64,000 nt of DNA from Williamsia phyllosphaerae (GTDB lineage Bacteria > Actinomycetota > Actinomycetes > Mycobacteriales > Mycobacteriaceae): NCBI RefSeq assembly GCF_014635305.1, contig NZ_BMCS01000001.1:1178001-1242000 (forward strand), in the 5' to 3' direction. Below, piece after piece: positions 51,915 to 61,855 of the stretch. Under the pieces are notes generated by a model. That model was given only the letters and a program-made list of their open reading frames with translations. It did not search any database and was not told where the DNA came from. The translations under genes and the position numbers were made by a program. Within the stretch, counting starts at the first letter, position 1. Each line of letters opens with the position of its first letter.

Positions 51915-52340
51915 TTACGGCGCGTCGACGTCCTGAGATCGGCGAATGAAGCCGAACCAGTCCTCCAGATGCCAGGTGCGCCGTATTCGGCCGTCCGCGA
52001 TCTCGTGGAACTCGTGCAGCGCTATGGCGATCTCACGAGCCGAACCGGGTACCCCCATGAGCGCCCCGGTGTGGACGCCGCGGATCTCGCAGCGCGTCGC
52101 GATGGTGCCGTCGCCGTCGGATCCGCGGCCGTCGACCACGTCGAGGACGACGATCTCCAGTCCACTGATCGCCTCGGCCAGCCCGCTGATGATCGGCACG
52201 GCCCCCTGGGGTCCGGGGCCCTGGCCGGGCGCGAGTGGGATGTCCTCCCAGTCCGGCGTGACCACGGTCTCGAGCAGGTCGGTGTCGCCCGAGAAGGCGC
52301 GATAGAACGTTGTGACGAGGTCGTCGATCGGATGGGTCAT
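51915..52340 (-). CDS. SnoaL-like ester cyclase/NTF2-fold protein
   Basis: 141 residues from the ATG at 52340. SnoaL-like fold: DDLVTTFYRAFSGDTDLLET, TPDWEDIPLAPGQGPGPQG, a FHEIADGRIRRTWHLEDWFG C-terminus. Related proteins include polyketide cyclases and many without known substrate. It lies 47 bp downstream of the SDR at 52388-53095 on the same strand and probably shares its TetR-controlled transcript. Confidence 0.85.
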   Translation of the reverse strand: MTHPIDDLVTTFYRAFSGDTDLLETVVTPDWEDIPLAPGQGPGPQGAVPIISGLAEAISGLEIVVLDVVDGRGSDGDGTIATRCEIRGVHTGALMGVPGSAREIAIALHEFHEIADGRIRRTWHLEDWFGFIRRSQDVDAP

Positions 52341-52387
52341 CGTGATTCCTTCGGTCGTTCGATGGTGTTGGGGGCTGGTGTGGTGGG

Positions 52388-53095
52388 TCACCACGGCAGT
52401 TCAGCGCCGTCTTGGAAGAAGCGCCCGGTCCCGGTGCCGGCGGGCAGTTCGATGACCCGGCGGATGCTCTCGGCCCCGTCGGCGATCGGGCGCCCGCCCT
52501 CGCCGCCCATGTCGGTGGCGGTCCACCCCGGTGAAGCGGCGTCGACGGTGATGTCGGCATCGGCCAGCTCTGCGGCGAGCATCCGGGTCAGTCCGTTGAG
52601 GGCGACCTTGGACGTCCGGTAGGCGGGGACGCCGGCACCCATCCGGGCCAGCGACGCCTGCTCGGAGGAGACGTTGACGATGCGCGCCGAGTGACCCTTT
52701 CGGAGAAGCGGCAGGAACGACTGCGTGACACGCCACGTGCCGATGAGATTGGTGTTCAGTGCTTCTCCGACGATGTCGAGGTTGGCGTCGACGGCGCTCT
52801 GCCAGGCGTCGAAATGAATGGCCGCGTTGTTGATCAGCACGTCGACTCGACCGAGATCGGACTCGACGGTCTCGGCGGCCGCGCGTATCGACTCGGGATC
52901 GGTGACGTTGAGAGCGAGCGGGACGATCGATCGGGCCGATCCGGCCTCGACCAGCTCGGCGGCTGCAGACCGTGCGGCCTCGGCGGTGCGCGCGGCGACC
53001 ACGACGGTGTGGCCACGATCGGCGAGCTGGGCCGCCAGTTCGCGGCCGATGCCGCGGTTGGCCCCGGTGATCAGGGTGACGGTGGTGTCGGGCAT
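52388..53095 (-). CDS. SDR family oxidoreductase
   Basis: 235 residues. Motifs: TGANRGIGRELAAQ, NNAAIH, NVSSEQASLARMG, YRTSK, SPGWTATDMGG. It resembles carbonyl-reductase-like SDRs that accept quinones or small carbonyls. Divergent from a tetR gene (91 bp) with two dyads between; the SnoaL-like gene follows it. Confidence 0.9.
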   Translation of the reverse strand: MPDTTVTLITGANRGIGRELAAQLADRGHTVVVAARTAEAARSAAAELVEAGSARSIVPLALNVTDPESIRAAAETVESDLGRVDVLINNAAIHFDAWQSAVDANLDIVGEALNTNLIGTWRVTQSFLPLLRKGHSARIVNVSSEQASLARMGAGVPAYRTSKVALNGLTRMLAAELADADITVDAASPGWTATDMGGEGGRPIADGAESIRRVIELPAGTGTGRFFQDGAELPW

Positions 53096-53118
53096 GGAAT
53101 CCTCCGGAGGTGTGATCG

Positions 53119-53135
53119 ATGCTCACGTTGAGCAT
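53119..53135. promoter_or_regulatory. TetR operator candidate (ATGCTCA dyad)
   Basis: ATGCTCA-CGT-TGAGCAT, perfect 7-bp arms with 3-nt spacer, 24 bp upstream of the SDR start. A shorter GCTCA-CA-TGAGC copy overlaps the tetR start codon at 53187, suggesting two binding sites. Confidence 0.65.
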
Positions 53136-53153
53136 GCATCGACGCTAACACAT

Positions 53154-53181
53154 CAACGATGTGACGAGGGTGTTATCGTTG
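53154..53181. promoter_or_regulatory. Second inverted repeat in SDR/tetR divergent promoter
   Basis: CAACGAT (53154-53160) and ATCGTTG (53175-53181), perfect 7-bp arms 14 nt apart, ending 5 bp before the tetR ATG. May be a second operator or promoter-proximal structure. Confidence 0.45.
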
Positions 53182-53186
53182 CTCAC

Positions 53187-53948
53187 ATGAGCCGCGACGC
53201 GCCCCGATCGCCACGAGATCGGATCCTCGTCGCCGCCACGCGTCTGCTCGCCGAGGGTGGGCGCGACGCCGTGACCACGCGCGCGGTGAGCGCCGCGGCA
53301 AACGTGCAGGCCCAGACCATCTACCGCCACTTCGGCGACATGCGATCGCTGTTGCAGACGGTCGCCGCGGACGGATTCCAGCGCTTCCTGACGGCCAAGA
53401 CCCGTCGTGAGCACGGAACCGATCCTGTGGGGGAACTGCGGGCCGGGTGGGATCTGCACATCGAGTTCGCAGAGGCGAACCCCGCGATTTACACGCTGAT
53501 GTACGGCGAGCGACGACCAGGTCCGGGTGCGGACGAGTCCACCCAGGTCTACGAGGTGCTGCGCGGGATCGTCGAGCAGGCCGCCGCCGCCGGACGGCTG
53601 GCGCTGCCCGTCGACGTCGCGGCCGCCATGATCTACGCGACCGGCATCGGCGTCGCGATGACTCTCATCACCACCGATCCGACCGATCTGCCGGCAGCGC
53701 AATCCCTGTCGGCGACCACCCGAGACGCCGTGCTCGGCGCGGTCACCGTCGACGCCCTCGAGCAGCCTGCCGACCACGCCGCCGACGATGTGGCCCGCCA
53801 CGCGATCGCGCTGCAGGCTCTGCTGGTGGCAGACGGCAATGAGGACCTGGGTCCCGCCGAGGCGGCACTGTTCGGGCAGTGGCTCGGCGTCCTGGCCCGT
53901 CGGGAAGCGCCCGCCGCGAACCCGCCCGGCGGCGCGTCGCCGGACTGA
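53187..53948 (+). CDS. TetR/AcrR family transcriptional regulator
   Basis: 253 residues from the ATG at 53187. HTH: RDRILVAATRLLAEGGRDAV; VQAQTIYRHFGDMRSLLQTV. A TetR_C_33-like ligand domain and a disordered Pro/Ala-rich tail follow. Divergent from the SDR/SnoaL pair with dyads in the gap, hence a probable autoregulated repressor of that pair. Its stop lies 35 bp upstream of dinB. Confidence 0.9.
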   Translation: MSRDAPRSPRDRILVAATRLLAEGGRDAVTTRAVSAAANVQAQTIYRHFGDMRSLLQTVAADGFQRFLTAKTRREHGTDPVGELRAGWDLHIEFAEANPAIYTLMYGERRPGPGADESTQVYEVLRGIVEQAAAAGRLALPVDVAAAMIYATGIGVAMTLITTDPTDLPAAQSLSATTRDAVLGAVTVDALEQPADHAADDVARHAIALQALLVADGNEDLGPAEAALFGQWLGVLARREAPAANPPGGASPD

Positions 53949-53983
53949 GGTTCTGCGGCCTTGTCGGGGCCGGATGCGAACAT

Positions 53984-55252
53984 GTGTTCGTGCAGGATCG
54001 TGGTTCGGCGCAGCCCGCAGGTGACGCCACGATCCTCCATGCCGATCTCGACGCCTTCTACGCGTCGGTCGAGCAGCGCGACAACCCGGCGCTGCGCGGA
54101 CGGCCGGTGATCGTCGGTGGCGGCGTGGTCCTGGCGGCGAGCTACGAGGCCAAGGCGTTCGGCATCCGTACGGCGATCGGGGGGCAGGAGGCGCGCCGAA
54201 TCTGTCCGCAGGCGATCGTCGTCCCACCCCGGTTCGAGGCGTACACCGAGGCGAGCCGCGCGGTGTTCGAGATCTTCCGCGACACCACCCCGCTGGTCGA
54301 GGGGATCTCCATCGACGAGGCGTTCCTCGACGTGGGCGGCCTGCGTCGTATCGCCGGCTCACCTGTCGAGATCGCGACCCGGCTCCGGTCGCGAATCCAC
54401 GCCGAGGTCGGACTCGCCATCACGGTCGGTGTCGCTCGCACGAAGTTCCTCGCGAAGGTGGCCAGCGCGGTCGGCAAACCCGACGGCTTGCTGGTGGTCC
54501 CCCCGGACGGCGAGATCGAGTTCCTCCACCCGCTACCGGTGGAGCGGCTCTGGGGCGTGGGCAAGGTGACCTCGGCAAAGCTGCACGGCAGCGGCATCCA
54601 CACCGTCGGCGACATCGCCGACCTCGGTGAGGCGATGATGACCGCGCTGGTGGGCCCGGCCGCCGGTCGGCACCTGTTCGCGTTGGCCATGGCCCGCGAC
54701 CCCCGTCCGGTCCACGTCGGCCGCCGCCGACGGTCGATCGGTTCGCAGCGCGCACTCGGCCGCCGACCCAAGACCGAGGCCGACATCGAGGCGTCGATCG
54801 TCGCGATCACCGACCGTCTCGGCAAGCGTCTGCGCACCGCGAACCGTGTCTGCCGGACGGTGGTCCTGCGTCTTCGTTTCGACGACTTCACCCGGGCGTC
54901 GCGCTCGCACACGCTGTCCGAGGCGACCGCCTCCACCGAGGTCATCCTCCTGGCCGCCCGACGCCTGCTGTCCGACGCGATGCCACAGCTCACCGACCGC
55001 GGGTGCACCCTCATCGGGTTGTCGCTGACCAACCTCGACAACGACGACGCGATCCAGCTGGCCCTGCCGTTCGGCGACACCGCCGCCGGGTCGTTCCGCG
55101 AGGAGAGCAGCGGCGGCGCGGTCACCATGGACACCGCTGCCCTCGACGGCGCGATGGACGAACTGCGCAACCGTTTCGGGGCGTCGGTGCTGACACGCGC
55201 GGTGCTCCTCAACCGCAGCGAGGGCATGGAGGTTCCGAAACTGCCCGATTGA
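53984..55252 (+). CDS. dinB: DNA polymerase IV (Y family)
   Basis: 422 residues from a GTG at 53984, giving MFVQDRGS as in the mycobacterial DinX start; a GTG at 53990 is possible. Y-family blocks: ILHADLDAFYASVEQRDNP with the first metal Asp, VVLAASYEAKAFGIRT, SIDEAFLDVGGL with the catalytic Asp-Glu, VGVARTKFLAKVAS, and a little-finger domain with RSIGSQRALG and FDDFTRASRSHTL. Replicates past lesions with low fidelity. No LexA box was recognised. There is no C-terminal beta-clamp motif beyond QLALPF, which fits the clamp-binding consensus. Confidence 0.95.
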   Translation: MFVQDRGSAQPAGDATILHADLDAFYASVEQRDNPALRGRPVIVGGGVVLAASYEAKAFGIRTAIGGQEARRICPQAIVVPPRFEAYTEASRAVFEIFRDTTPLVEGISIDEAFLDVGGLRRIAGSPVEIATRLRSRIHAEVGLAITVGVARTKFLAKVASAVGKPDGLLVVPPDGEIEFLHPLPVERLWGVGKVTSAKLHGSGIHTVGDIADLGEAMMTALVGPAAGRHLFALAMARDPRPVHVGRRRRSIGSQRALGRRPKTEADIEASIVAITDRLGKRLRTANRVCRTVVLRLRFDDFTRASRSHTLSEATASTEVILLAARRLLSDAMPQLTDRGCTLIGLSLTNLDNDDAIQLALPFGDTAAGSFREESSGGAVTMDTAALDGAMDELRNRFGASVLTRAVLLNRSEGMEVPKLPD

Positions 55253-55291
55253 TCTGGACAGTCACCGGGTCGTCTGTCCAGAAAGGAACGT

Positions 55292-56572
55292 GTGTCATAT
55301 GGTGAGTGCGTGAAATCACATCTACGCGCGATCGCGATCGCCGCCGCTGTGGTCATCGGGTCGGGAACCCTTACGTCGTTCACCGCTTCGACCGCCTCAG
55401 CCGCGCCGGACTTCTACACACCGCCGGCAAAGTACGACACGAGCCCCGGTTCGATCATCAAGTCGAGATCGACACCGATCTTCCTGCAGATCCCTGCGAA
55501 TCCGCGCCCGTTCCCGGGCAAGGGAACGACCGTCATGTACACCTCCAAGCTGCAGGACGGCACACCCGCCGCTGTCACCGGCACCTACATCGAGCCGTTC
55601 GCGCCGTGGCGCGGCAGGGGTGCCCGCCCGACCATCGTCATGGCGCCGGGCACCATCGGCCAGGGTGACGAATGCGCGCCGTCGAAGCTGGTGTCGTTCC
55701 CCGTCGCGGTGGACACCAAGAACCTGACGTTGGCCTCCAACTATGAGCAGCTCTTCGCCAACCTGCTGCTCTACCAGGGCTACCGCGTGCTCATGACCGA
55801 CTACATCGGTCTGGGAACCCCCGGCGTCCACACCTACGTCAACCGCGTCGAGGAGGGCCACGCCGTCCTCGACGGCGCGCGCGCGGCGCTGAAGTACGGC
55901 AAGCTGCCCGCCGATTCACCGGTGGGCTTCTGGGGCTACTCGCAGGGCGGCGGTGCGACCGCATCGGCGGCCGAGATGGCGTCCTCGTACGCACCCGAGC
56001 TGAACATCAAAGGCACCTATTCGGGCGCGCCTCCGGCAGACCTGCAGAAAGTGCTGAAGGCAGTCGACGGCTCGTCCATCACCGGCGTCATCGGTTACAC
56101 GGTGAACGGGTTGGTGGCGAGATACCCCGAGCTGGGCCCGTTGATCCAGAAAGAAGCCAGCCCGGCAGGAAAAGCCGCCCTCAAGAAGCTGGCGACCTCC
56201 TGCATCGGTGACACCGCGTTCCGCTACGGCTTCCACCGCACCAGTGAGTGGACGACGTCGCGAAAGTCGCTGTTCGAGATCTCTCAGAAGTACCCGCAGA
56301 TCCAGAAGGCATTGGCCGAACAGCTCATCGGGAAGTCGAAGCCCAACGCGCCGGTCCTGGTCGACACCGGGATCAACGACGACATCATCCCGCACGGGCA
56401 GGTGCTCGAGATGGTGCGGAGTTGGCGTGCTCAGGGTGCGGATGTGCGGGTCGTCAACGACGGAACGCCGCCGATCTTCCCATCGCTGGCCGTGAACCAC
56501 GCGCTGCCGTACGTGTTCAGCACGCTGCCGGCATCGCAGTTCCTCTACGACCGGTTCAACGCTCCTAGCTGA
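55292..56572 (+). CDS. Secreted lipase (LIP family, alpha/beta hydrolase)
   Basis: 426 residues from a GTG at 55292 with GAAAGGA 4 nt upstream; a GTG at 55310 would also give a signal peptide. Sec signal (IAIAAAVVIGSGTLTSFT, ASTASAA). The fold matches the secreted triacylglycerol lipase family related to Candida lipases, abundant in mycolate actinobacteria: APGTIGQGDECAPS oxyanion region, WGYSQGG with the nucleophile Ser, DTGINDDIIPHGQ with the Asp, and a final NHALPY His. Hydrolyses acyl esters outside the cell. Followed by a strong terminator. Confidence 0.9.
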   Translation: MSYGECVKSHLRAIAIAAAVVIGSGTLTSFTASTASAAPDFYTPPAKYDTSPGSIIKSRSTPIFLQIPANPRPFPGKGTTVMYTSKLQDGTPAAVTGTYIEPFAPWRGRGARPTIVMAPGTIGQGDECAPSKLVSFPVAVDTKNLTLASNYEQLFANLLLYQGYRVLMTDYIGLGTPGVHTYVNRVEEGHAVLDGARAALKYGKLPADSPVGFWGYSQGGGATASAAEMASSYAPELNIKGTYSGAPPADLQKVLKAVDGSSITGVIGYTVNGLVARYPELGPLIQKEASPAGKAALKKLATSCIGDTAFRYGFHRTSEWTTSRKSLFEISQKYPQIQKALAEQLIGKSKPNAPVLVDTGINDDIIPHGQVLEMVRSWRAQGADVRVVNDGTPPIFPSLAVNHALPYVFSTLPASQFLYDRFNAPS

Positions 56573-56598
56573 TCGGCCCCGCGCCGACCGATACGAAC

Positions 56599-56638
56599 GA
56601 CAGATGCCGTGCACCCGACCGGGTGCACGGCATCTGTC
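56599..56638. terminator. Strong bidirectional terminator
   Basis: Perfect 18-bp arms (56599-56616 and 56621-56638) around a GACC loop; the core stem is CAGATGCCGTGCACCC with its complement. Lies between convergent lipase (+) and usp (-) stops. Confidence 0.9.
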
Positions 56639-56652
56639 ATCGGAACCAAAAA

Positions 56653-57048
56653 CTAGTGCACCAGTGCGGGTTTCACCGCGAGAACCGGCTTCGGGCACGC
56701 GAGGAGCAGCCGTTGAGCGGTGCTACCCATGAGCAGCTTCCCGACCGGTGAGCGGTGCCGGATGCCGATCACCAGCAGATCGGCGTCGTCACGGTCCATC
56801 GCGTCGAGCAGGGCGTCCACCGGGTCGACCGAGACGTCCTGCTCGACGACGAAGCTGATGCCCGACGCCCCCAGCGTCTCCTCGAGGTTCCCCACGTCGG
56901 TCGAGTCGGCGAAGCGGGGGTCGGCCAACGCGTCCCCCTTGGTCGCGTTGAGCACGGTGACGGCGGTGTCGCGTACCCGCGCCTCGGTGATGGCGTGCTC
57001 GAGTGCGGCCCGTCCGTACACATCCGGGGTGTAGCCGACGACGATCAT
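56653..57048 (-). CDS. Universal stress protein (UspA domain)
   Basis: 131 residues, a single Usp domain: [20 protein letters not shown] at the start, [20 protein letters not shown] (the G2xG9xGS ATP-binding loop), and CPKPVLAVK at the end. Its ATG overlaps the tctA stop by 4 bp, so it is the last gene of the tct operon. Usp genes are often linked to transporters of this type; an ATP-dependent modulator role is inference. Confidence 0.9.
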   Translation of the reverse strand: MIVVGYTPDVYGRAALEHAITEARVRDTAVTVLNATKGDALADPRFADSTDVGNLEETLGASGISFVVEQDVSVDPVDALLDAMDRDDADLLVIGIRHRSPVGKLLMGSTAQRLLLACPKPVLAVKPALVH

Positions 57049-58574
57049 GCGTTCTCCTTCTCACGGGCGGGGGTGGTGTCGGTGGCGAGGGTGATGCGAG
57101 GGCCGAAGAACCGGGCGATCAGCGGGAACACGAGCAACGACACGATGATGACGTACACGACGACGGCGATCGGTTCGGTGAAGATGCCGCTCCAGTCGCC
57201 CTCGTTGAGCTGCAGCGTCTGGCGTAGCTGACGTTCGATTCGCGGCCCGAGGATGACGCCGATGATCAACGGCAACACCGGGAGTCCGAATCGACGCATC
57301 ATCAGCCCCATCAATCCAAAGACCAGCAGCAGCGCGAGATCGAGCCACTGCAGGTTCACCGCGTACGCACCCAGGACGGCGAAGAACAAGATGCCTGCGT
57401 AGAGGTAGGGCCGCGGCGTCCGCAGCAGCTTCGCCCACAGCGGCGCGAGCGGCAGGTTGAGCGCGAGCAGCAGGAAGTTGCCGATGAACAGGCTGGCGAT
57501 CAACGTCCAGACCAGCAGCGGTTCCTTGTCGAACAGTGTCGGCCCGGGCTGGATGCCGTAGGAGACGAACGCGGTGAGCATGACCGCCGCGGTCGCGTTG
57601 GTCGGCAGACCCAGCGAGAGCATGGGTACGAGAGTGCCTGCGGCCGATGCATTGTTGGCCGCCTCCGGCCCGGCGACACCCTCGATGGCGCCCTTGCCGA
57701 ACTCCTCCGGGTGCTTGGTCAGCTTCTTCTCGGTGATGTACGAGAGGAAGGTGGGCAACTCGGCGCCGCCGGCGGGAAGCGCGCCGAACGGGAACCCGAA
57801 TGCGGTGCCGCGCAGCCACGGCTTCCAGGAACGCTTCCAGTCGCTCTTGCCCATCCACGGACGGCCGACGGGGATGACCTCGGCGGGCTTGCGCCGCAGG
57901 TGCGCGGCGACCCAGAGTGCCTCACCGAGAGCGAACACCGCGACGGCGATCACGACGATGTCGATGCCGTCGGACAGCTGGGGGATACCGAAGGTGGCGC
58001 GCGGCTGTCCGGTGAGGAAGTCGATACCGACCAGTCCGATCGCCAATCCCAGCAGCAGCGAGATGCACCCGCGCAGTTTGGAACTGCCGAGGACGGCGGT
58101 GACCGCGACCAACGCCAACAACATGATGGCCAGGTAGGACGGGGCGCCGAGGGACACCGCGAACTTCGAGACGATCGGTGCGAAGAGCACCAGCAACACG
58201 GTGCCGATGGAGCCCGCGACGAAGGACCCGATGGCGGCCGTGGCCAACGCCTGCGCGGCCCGGCCGGCCCTCGCCATCTTGTTGCCCTCGATGGCGGTGA
58301 TGACCGACGACGACTCACCCGGGGTGTTCAACAGGATGGAGGTCGTCGACCCGCCGTACATGCCGCCGTAGTAGATGCCGGCGAACATGATGAATGCCGC
58401 ACTGGGACTGACGTTGTAGGTGATCGGGAGGAGGAGTGCGACGGTCATGGCCGGCCCGATGCCGGGCAGGACGCCGACCGCGGTGCCCAGCAGGACGCCG
58501 ATGCACGCGTAGAGCAGGTTCATCGGTGTCGCTGCCTCGGCGAAACCGTTCATCAGCCAGTTGAGGTTGTCCAT
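57045..58574 (-). CDS. tctA: Tripartite tricarboxylate transporter, large membrane subunit
   Basis: 509 residues from the ATG at 58574, which shares its A with the tctB stop. About 11-12 helices. Family blocks: [57 protein letters not shown], and [16 protein letters not shown]. The large subunit moves the carboxylate with the Na or H gradient, fed by TctC and helped by TctB. Continues into usp with a 4-bp overlap. Confidence 0.95.
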   Translation of the reverse strand: MDNLNWLMNGFAEAATPMNLLYACIGVLLGTAVGVLPGIGPAMTVALLLPITYNVSPSAAFIMFAGIYYGGMYGGSTTSILLNTPGESSSVITAIEGNKMARAGRAAQALATAAIGSFVAGSIGTVLLVLFAPIVSKFAVSLGAPSYLAIMLLALVAVTAVLGSSKLRGCISLLLGLAIGLVGIDFLTGQPRATFGIPQLSDGIDIVVIAVAVFALGEALWVAAHLRRKPAEVIPVGRPWMGKSDWKRSWKPWLRGTAFGFPFGALPAGGAELPTFLSYITEKKLTKHPEEFGKGAIEGVAGPEAANNASAAGTLVPMLSLGLPTNATAAVMLTAFVSYGIQPGPTLFDKEPLLVWTLIASLFIGNFLLLALNLPLAPLWAKLLRTPRPYLYAGILFFAVLGAYAVNLQWLDLALLLVFGLMGLMMRRFGLPVLPLIIGVILGPRIERQLRQTLQLNEGDWSGIFTEPIAVVVYVIIVSLLVFPLIARFFGPRITLATDTTPAREKENA

Positions 58575-59107
58575 CAGAGGATCCCGTCCAGAATGCCTGC
58601 GGACAGCGGGATCCCGAGTCCGACGTAGAACGCGTAGAAGCTGATCAGCGACAGCGCGAGGCCGATCGCGAGATTGCGGACCCAGTGCCGGTTGCCGAGG
58701 ATGGTCGCCGCGCCACCGAACAGGCCGGCGCCCACGATCACCCAACCGAGCACATCGACCAGGGCGATGGTCGCGACGAACAGGAGGACCAGCAGGCCGA
58801 CCGTCTTCCAGTCCGCGGGTGCGGAGGTGTCGATGTCCTCGCCGTCGTCGGGCGTCCCTTTCTTGCCCCGCCAGGTGGCGATGGCCAGGAGCACCGAGCA
58901 GATGAGCAGGCCGATTCCGATGACCAGCGGGAAGAGCTTGGGGCCGACAGGGTCGACCTTCGCGAACTCGGCGGTCAGCGAGACGGCGTCGACGATCAGG
59001 AACACCCCGACCACGACCATCACCGCGCAGACGACGAGCTGTGCCCAGTCGGGACGCTCGGCCTCGGTCTCCTCCGGCCCCTCGGGACGGTTCAGTGTGG
59101 CGGTCAT
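58574..59107 (-). CDS. tctB: Tripartite tricarboxylate transporter, small membrane subunit
   Basis: 177 residues with four helices ([80 protein letters not shown]), the usual TctB layout. Start overlaps the tctC stop by 4 bp (ATGA); its stop shares a base with the tctA start. Required for transport complex activity; the exact mechanism is unknown for the family. Confidence 0.92.
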   Translation of the reverse strand: MTATLNRPEGPEETEAERPDWAQLVVCAVMVVVGVFLIVDAVSLTAEFAKVDPVGPKLFPLVIGIGLLICSVLLAIATWRGKKGTPDDGEDIDTSAPADWKTVGLLVLLFVATIALVDVLGWVIVGAGLFGGAATILGNRHWVRNLAIGLALSLISFYAFYVGLGIPLSAGILDGIL

Positions 59108-60072
59108 ACCAACCCCAGCTCGGTCAGGGTGGACTCGACCCGCTGGTCCTGCTCACGCAGGAACTGCGCGAAGGGTTCGCCCGTCTCGAACGCGTCCGTC
59201 CAGCCGTTCTTGCTCAACGCTTCTCTCCATTCGTCGGTCCCGTGCAGCTCGGTCAGCGCGGCGACCATCTCGTCGCGTGCGGCGTCGGACAGCCCGGGCG
59301 GCGCGAGCACGCCGCGCCAGTTGGTGAACTCGAGGTCGATTCCCGCCTCGCGCAGCGTGGGCGCGTCGACGTCGGCCACCCGCTCGGATCCCGATACCGC
59401 GAGTACGCGCACCTGGCCTGCCTCGATCTGGTCGACGTACTCGCCAAGGCCGGAGGTGCCGGCCGCGATCTTGTTGCCCAACAGGGCCGTCAGCAGATCG
59501 CCGCCGCCGTCGTAGGAGATGTAGTTGACCTTCGTGGGATCGATCCCCACCGCCTCGGCGGTCTCCATCGGGAAGAGGTGGTCGGGTCCGCCGGGTGACG
59601 AACCGCCTCCGATCGTCACCGACGACGGGTTGGCCCGCCATGCGCGTATGAGGTCGTCGACGGTCTTGAACGGTGAATCCGCGGGTACGAGAATGCCTTC
59701 GGGCTCCTCGACCATCTTCGCCAGTGGCGTCGCATTCGACACGCGCGCCTTGGAGCCGTTGGTGTAACCGGCGCCGACGACCCCGAGCCCCATCATCATC
59801 ATGAGATCGTTGTTGCCGGACTCGTTCATCAACCGCGCCATCGCCACGGTGCCGCCCGCACCGATGACGTTGAACACCTCCACGCGTCCGGTGATGTCCT
59901 TGTCCTCCATCACCTTCACCGCGGTGCGGGCGGTGAGGTCGTACCCGCCACCGGGGCTGTTGGGCACCATCATGCGTATGCGGTGTAAGCCCTCGCCGTC
60001 GTCGCCGCGGGTGACTCCGCACGCCGCGACGAGCAGCAGCAGCGCCAGGATGACGCCCAGCCGTTTGCGCAT
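59104..60072 (-). CDS. tctC: Tripartite tricarboxylate transporter, substrate-binding lipoprotein
   Basis: 322 residues. Lipobox LLLLVAACG after a short signal. TctC fold: [80 protein letters not shown]. Captures a di- or tricarboxylate outside the membrane; the ligand cannot be read from sequence. First gene of tctC-tctB-tctA-usp; the region ahead, shared with a divergent two-component system, holds a perfect dyad. Confidence 0.93.
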   Translation of the reverse strand: MRKRLGVILALLLLVAACGVTRGDDGEGLHRIRMMVPNSPGGGYDLTARTAVKVMEDKDITGRVEVFNVIGAGGTVAMARLMNESGNNDLMMMMGLGVVGAGYTNGSKARVSNATPLAKMVEEPEGILVPADSPFKTVDDLIRAWRANPSSVTIGGGSSPGGPDHLFPMETAEAVGIDPTKVNYISYDGGGDLLTALLGNKIAAGTSGLGEYVDQIEAGQVRVLAVSGSERVADVDAPTLREAGIDLEFTNWRGVLAPPGLSDAARDEMVAALTELHGTDEWREALSKNGWTDAFETGEPFAQFLREQDQRVESTLTELGLV

Positions 60073-60128
60073 CGGTCCTCGATTCGTGTCGATGATGTGA
60101 GACTGTGATCGAGGCCAAGCATGAAGCC

Positions 60129-60150
60129 AAAGGTGAGCCACGTCACCTTT
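60129..60150. promoter_or_regulatory. Candidate operator between tctC and sensor kinase
   Basis: AAAGGTGA and TCACCTTT, perfect 8-bp arms with 6-nt spacer (GCCACG), in the 103-bp divergent gap. A natural binding site for the CitB/DcuR-type response regulator encoded two genes on. No other dyad of similar quality lies in the gap. Confidence 0.6.
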
Positions 60151-60175
60151 TCGGAGCCAACGAAAGTAGTGTTCT

Positions 60176-61825
60176 TTGTGGTCGCGACCGAAAGTCCGTC
60201 TGCGGCGAGGACCGGGACGTCCCGCCCGCCGCGGTCGTTCCCTGGCGGGCCAGTTCCTCGTGCTGCAGTTGCTGGTGGTCGCCGTGGTCCTCGGTGCGGT
60301 CGCCGCGATCTCCATCCACCAGTCGACCACGGAGTTCCGCGACATCGCGGGCGGACGCATGCTGTCGGTCGCGGAGAGCCTCGCCTCGACCCCGATCGTT
60401 CGTGAGCAGTTGGCTGCCCCGCTGGTCGAGCAGGTGCTCGCTCCCGACGTGGACCGGGCTGTCGCACTGTCCGGTGCCACCGTGGCCGAGATCGTGTCCC
60501 CGAACGGCAGGGTGATGGTCTCGACCGATCCGACCAGGGTGCGGGGTGACGCAGACCTCGGTGACAGCGACGTCCTGGGTGGACGCGGGTGGTCCGGCGA
60601 CGTCGACATCGACGGCCGACGGTCCATCGCCGGGCACGTCCCGATTCTCGACACCGACGGGCGAGTACTGGCGGTGGTGACCGTCTCGGAGAACTACCCG
60701 TCGACGTGGATGCTGTTGTCCGACGCCGGTGCTCGCCTGCTGATCTACCTCGGTATCGGTGCGGGGGTCGGGGCGGTCGGGTCCTGGTTGCTCTCCCGTC
60801 GCATCCGACGACACACCCTGGGCATGGAGACCGCGGAGATCGCCGGCCTCGCCGATCACCGGGAGGCGTTGCTGCACAGCATCGCCGAGGGCGTCATCGC
60901 GGTAGGCAACGACGGTCGCATCACGATGATCAACGACAGCGCCTGCGTCCTGCTCGATCTCGAGCCCGACGTGGTGGGCACACCCGTGGCCGAATCGGGC
61001 ATGGACGCCGGTGTTCGCGAGATCCTCCTGTCCCCAGGTGATGTGGAGGATGTGATCGTGACGACATCGACGCGGGTGCTGGCGCTGAACCGCCGCAGCG
61101 CGACGAGCAGACGAGCCGAGAGTCGCGGCCAACACATCGGGTCGGTGACCACCATGCGTGACAGCACCGAACTCGCGTCCATGCAGAGCCAGCTGACCTC
61201 GCACAAGAGCGTCACCGACACCCTCCGGGCCCAGACACACGAGTTCGCCAACCAACTCCACACCATCTCCGGGCTCGCGCAGCTCGGCGCCTATGACGAC
61301 GTCACCACCTTCGTGGGGACCCTGACGCGTCGGCGCGCGGAGATCAGCGAGTCCATCACCGCGCACATCGGCGACCCGGCGGTCGCCGCGTTGCTGATCG
61401 CCAAGACATCGCTGGCGGCCGAGACCGGCGTCCGGCTGACGCTCGACCCGTCGTCGCGCCTGCGAGCCCTCGACCCCGCTTTGTCGACCGACGTGATCAC
61501 CGTCGTCGGCAATCTCGTGGACAACGCGCTCGACGTGTCCCGCGACCACGGCTCCCGGTCGATCACCGTCCTGGTGCGCGACGAATCGAGTTCGGACGTC
61601 CCCGATCTGTGCGTCGAGGTCGTCGACTCCGGGCCCGGGGTGCCGCCCGAGAAACGTGAACTGATCTTCTCGCGAGGGGTGAGCTCGAAAACCGACACCC
61701 CGGGCGGGCGGGGGATCGGGCTGGCGCTGGTGCGTCTGGTCAGCGCTCAACACGGTGGCACCGCCACCATCGACGACGCCGAATCCGGTGGCGCACGTTT
61801 CCGCGTCCGCATGCCGCTCGGCTGA
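60176..61825 (+). CDS. Sensor histidine kinase, CitA/DcuS family
   Basis: 549 residues from a TTG start at 60176; no closer ATG/GTG fits the first helix. Topology: helix at about 28-47, an extracytoplasmic PAS (about 50-182; MVSTDPTRVRG, SIAGHVPILDTDGRVLAVVT), a second helix at about 186-206, a cytoplasmic PAS, then the H-box with phospho-acceptor His355 in RAQTHEFANQLHTISG and the ATPase (NLVDNALDV; DSGPGVPPE; GRGIGLALV). The extracytoplasmic PAS of this family binds citrate or C4-dicarboxylates. Divergent from tctC and 30 bp before its response regulator, like the TctDE arrangement. Confidence 0.92.
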   Translation: MWSRPKVRLRRGPGRPARRGRSLAGQFLVLQLLVVAVVLGAVAAISIHQSTTEFRDIAGGRMLSVAESLASTPIVREQLAAPLVEQVLAPDVDRAVALSGATVAEIVSPNGRVMVSTDPTRVRGDADLGDSDVLGGRGWSGDVDIDGRRSIAGHVPILDTDGRVLAVVTVSENYPSTWMLLSDAGARLLIYLGIGAGVGAVGSWLLSRRIRRHTLGMETAEIAGLADHREALLHSIAEGVIAVGNDGRITMINDSACVLLDLEPDVVGTPVAESGMDAGVREILLSPGDVEDVIVTTSTRVLALNRRSATSRRAESRGQHIGSVTTMRDSTELASMQSQLTSHKSVTDTLRAQTHEFANQLHTISGLAQLGAYDDVTTFVGTLTRRRAEISESITAHIGDPAVAALLIAKTSLAAETGVRLTLDPSSRLRALDPALSTDVITVVGNLVDNALDVSRDHGSRSITVLVRDESSSDVPDLCVEVVDSGPGVPPEKRELIFSRGVSSKTDTPGGRGIGLALVRLVSAQHGGTATIDDAESGGARFRVRMPLG

Positions 61826-61855
61826 CGACCGCTCACGACACGGTAGGAGAAGGCA

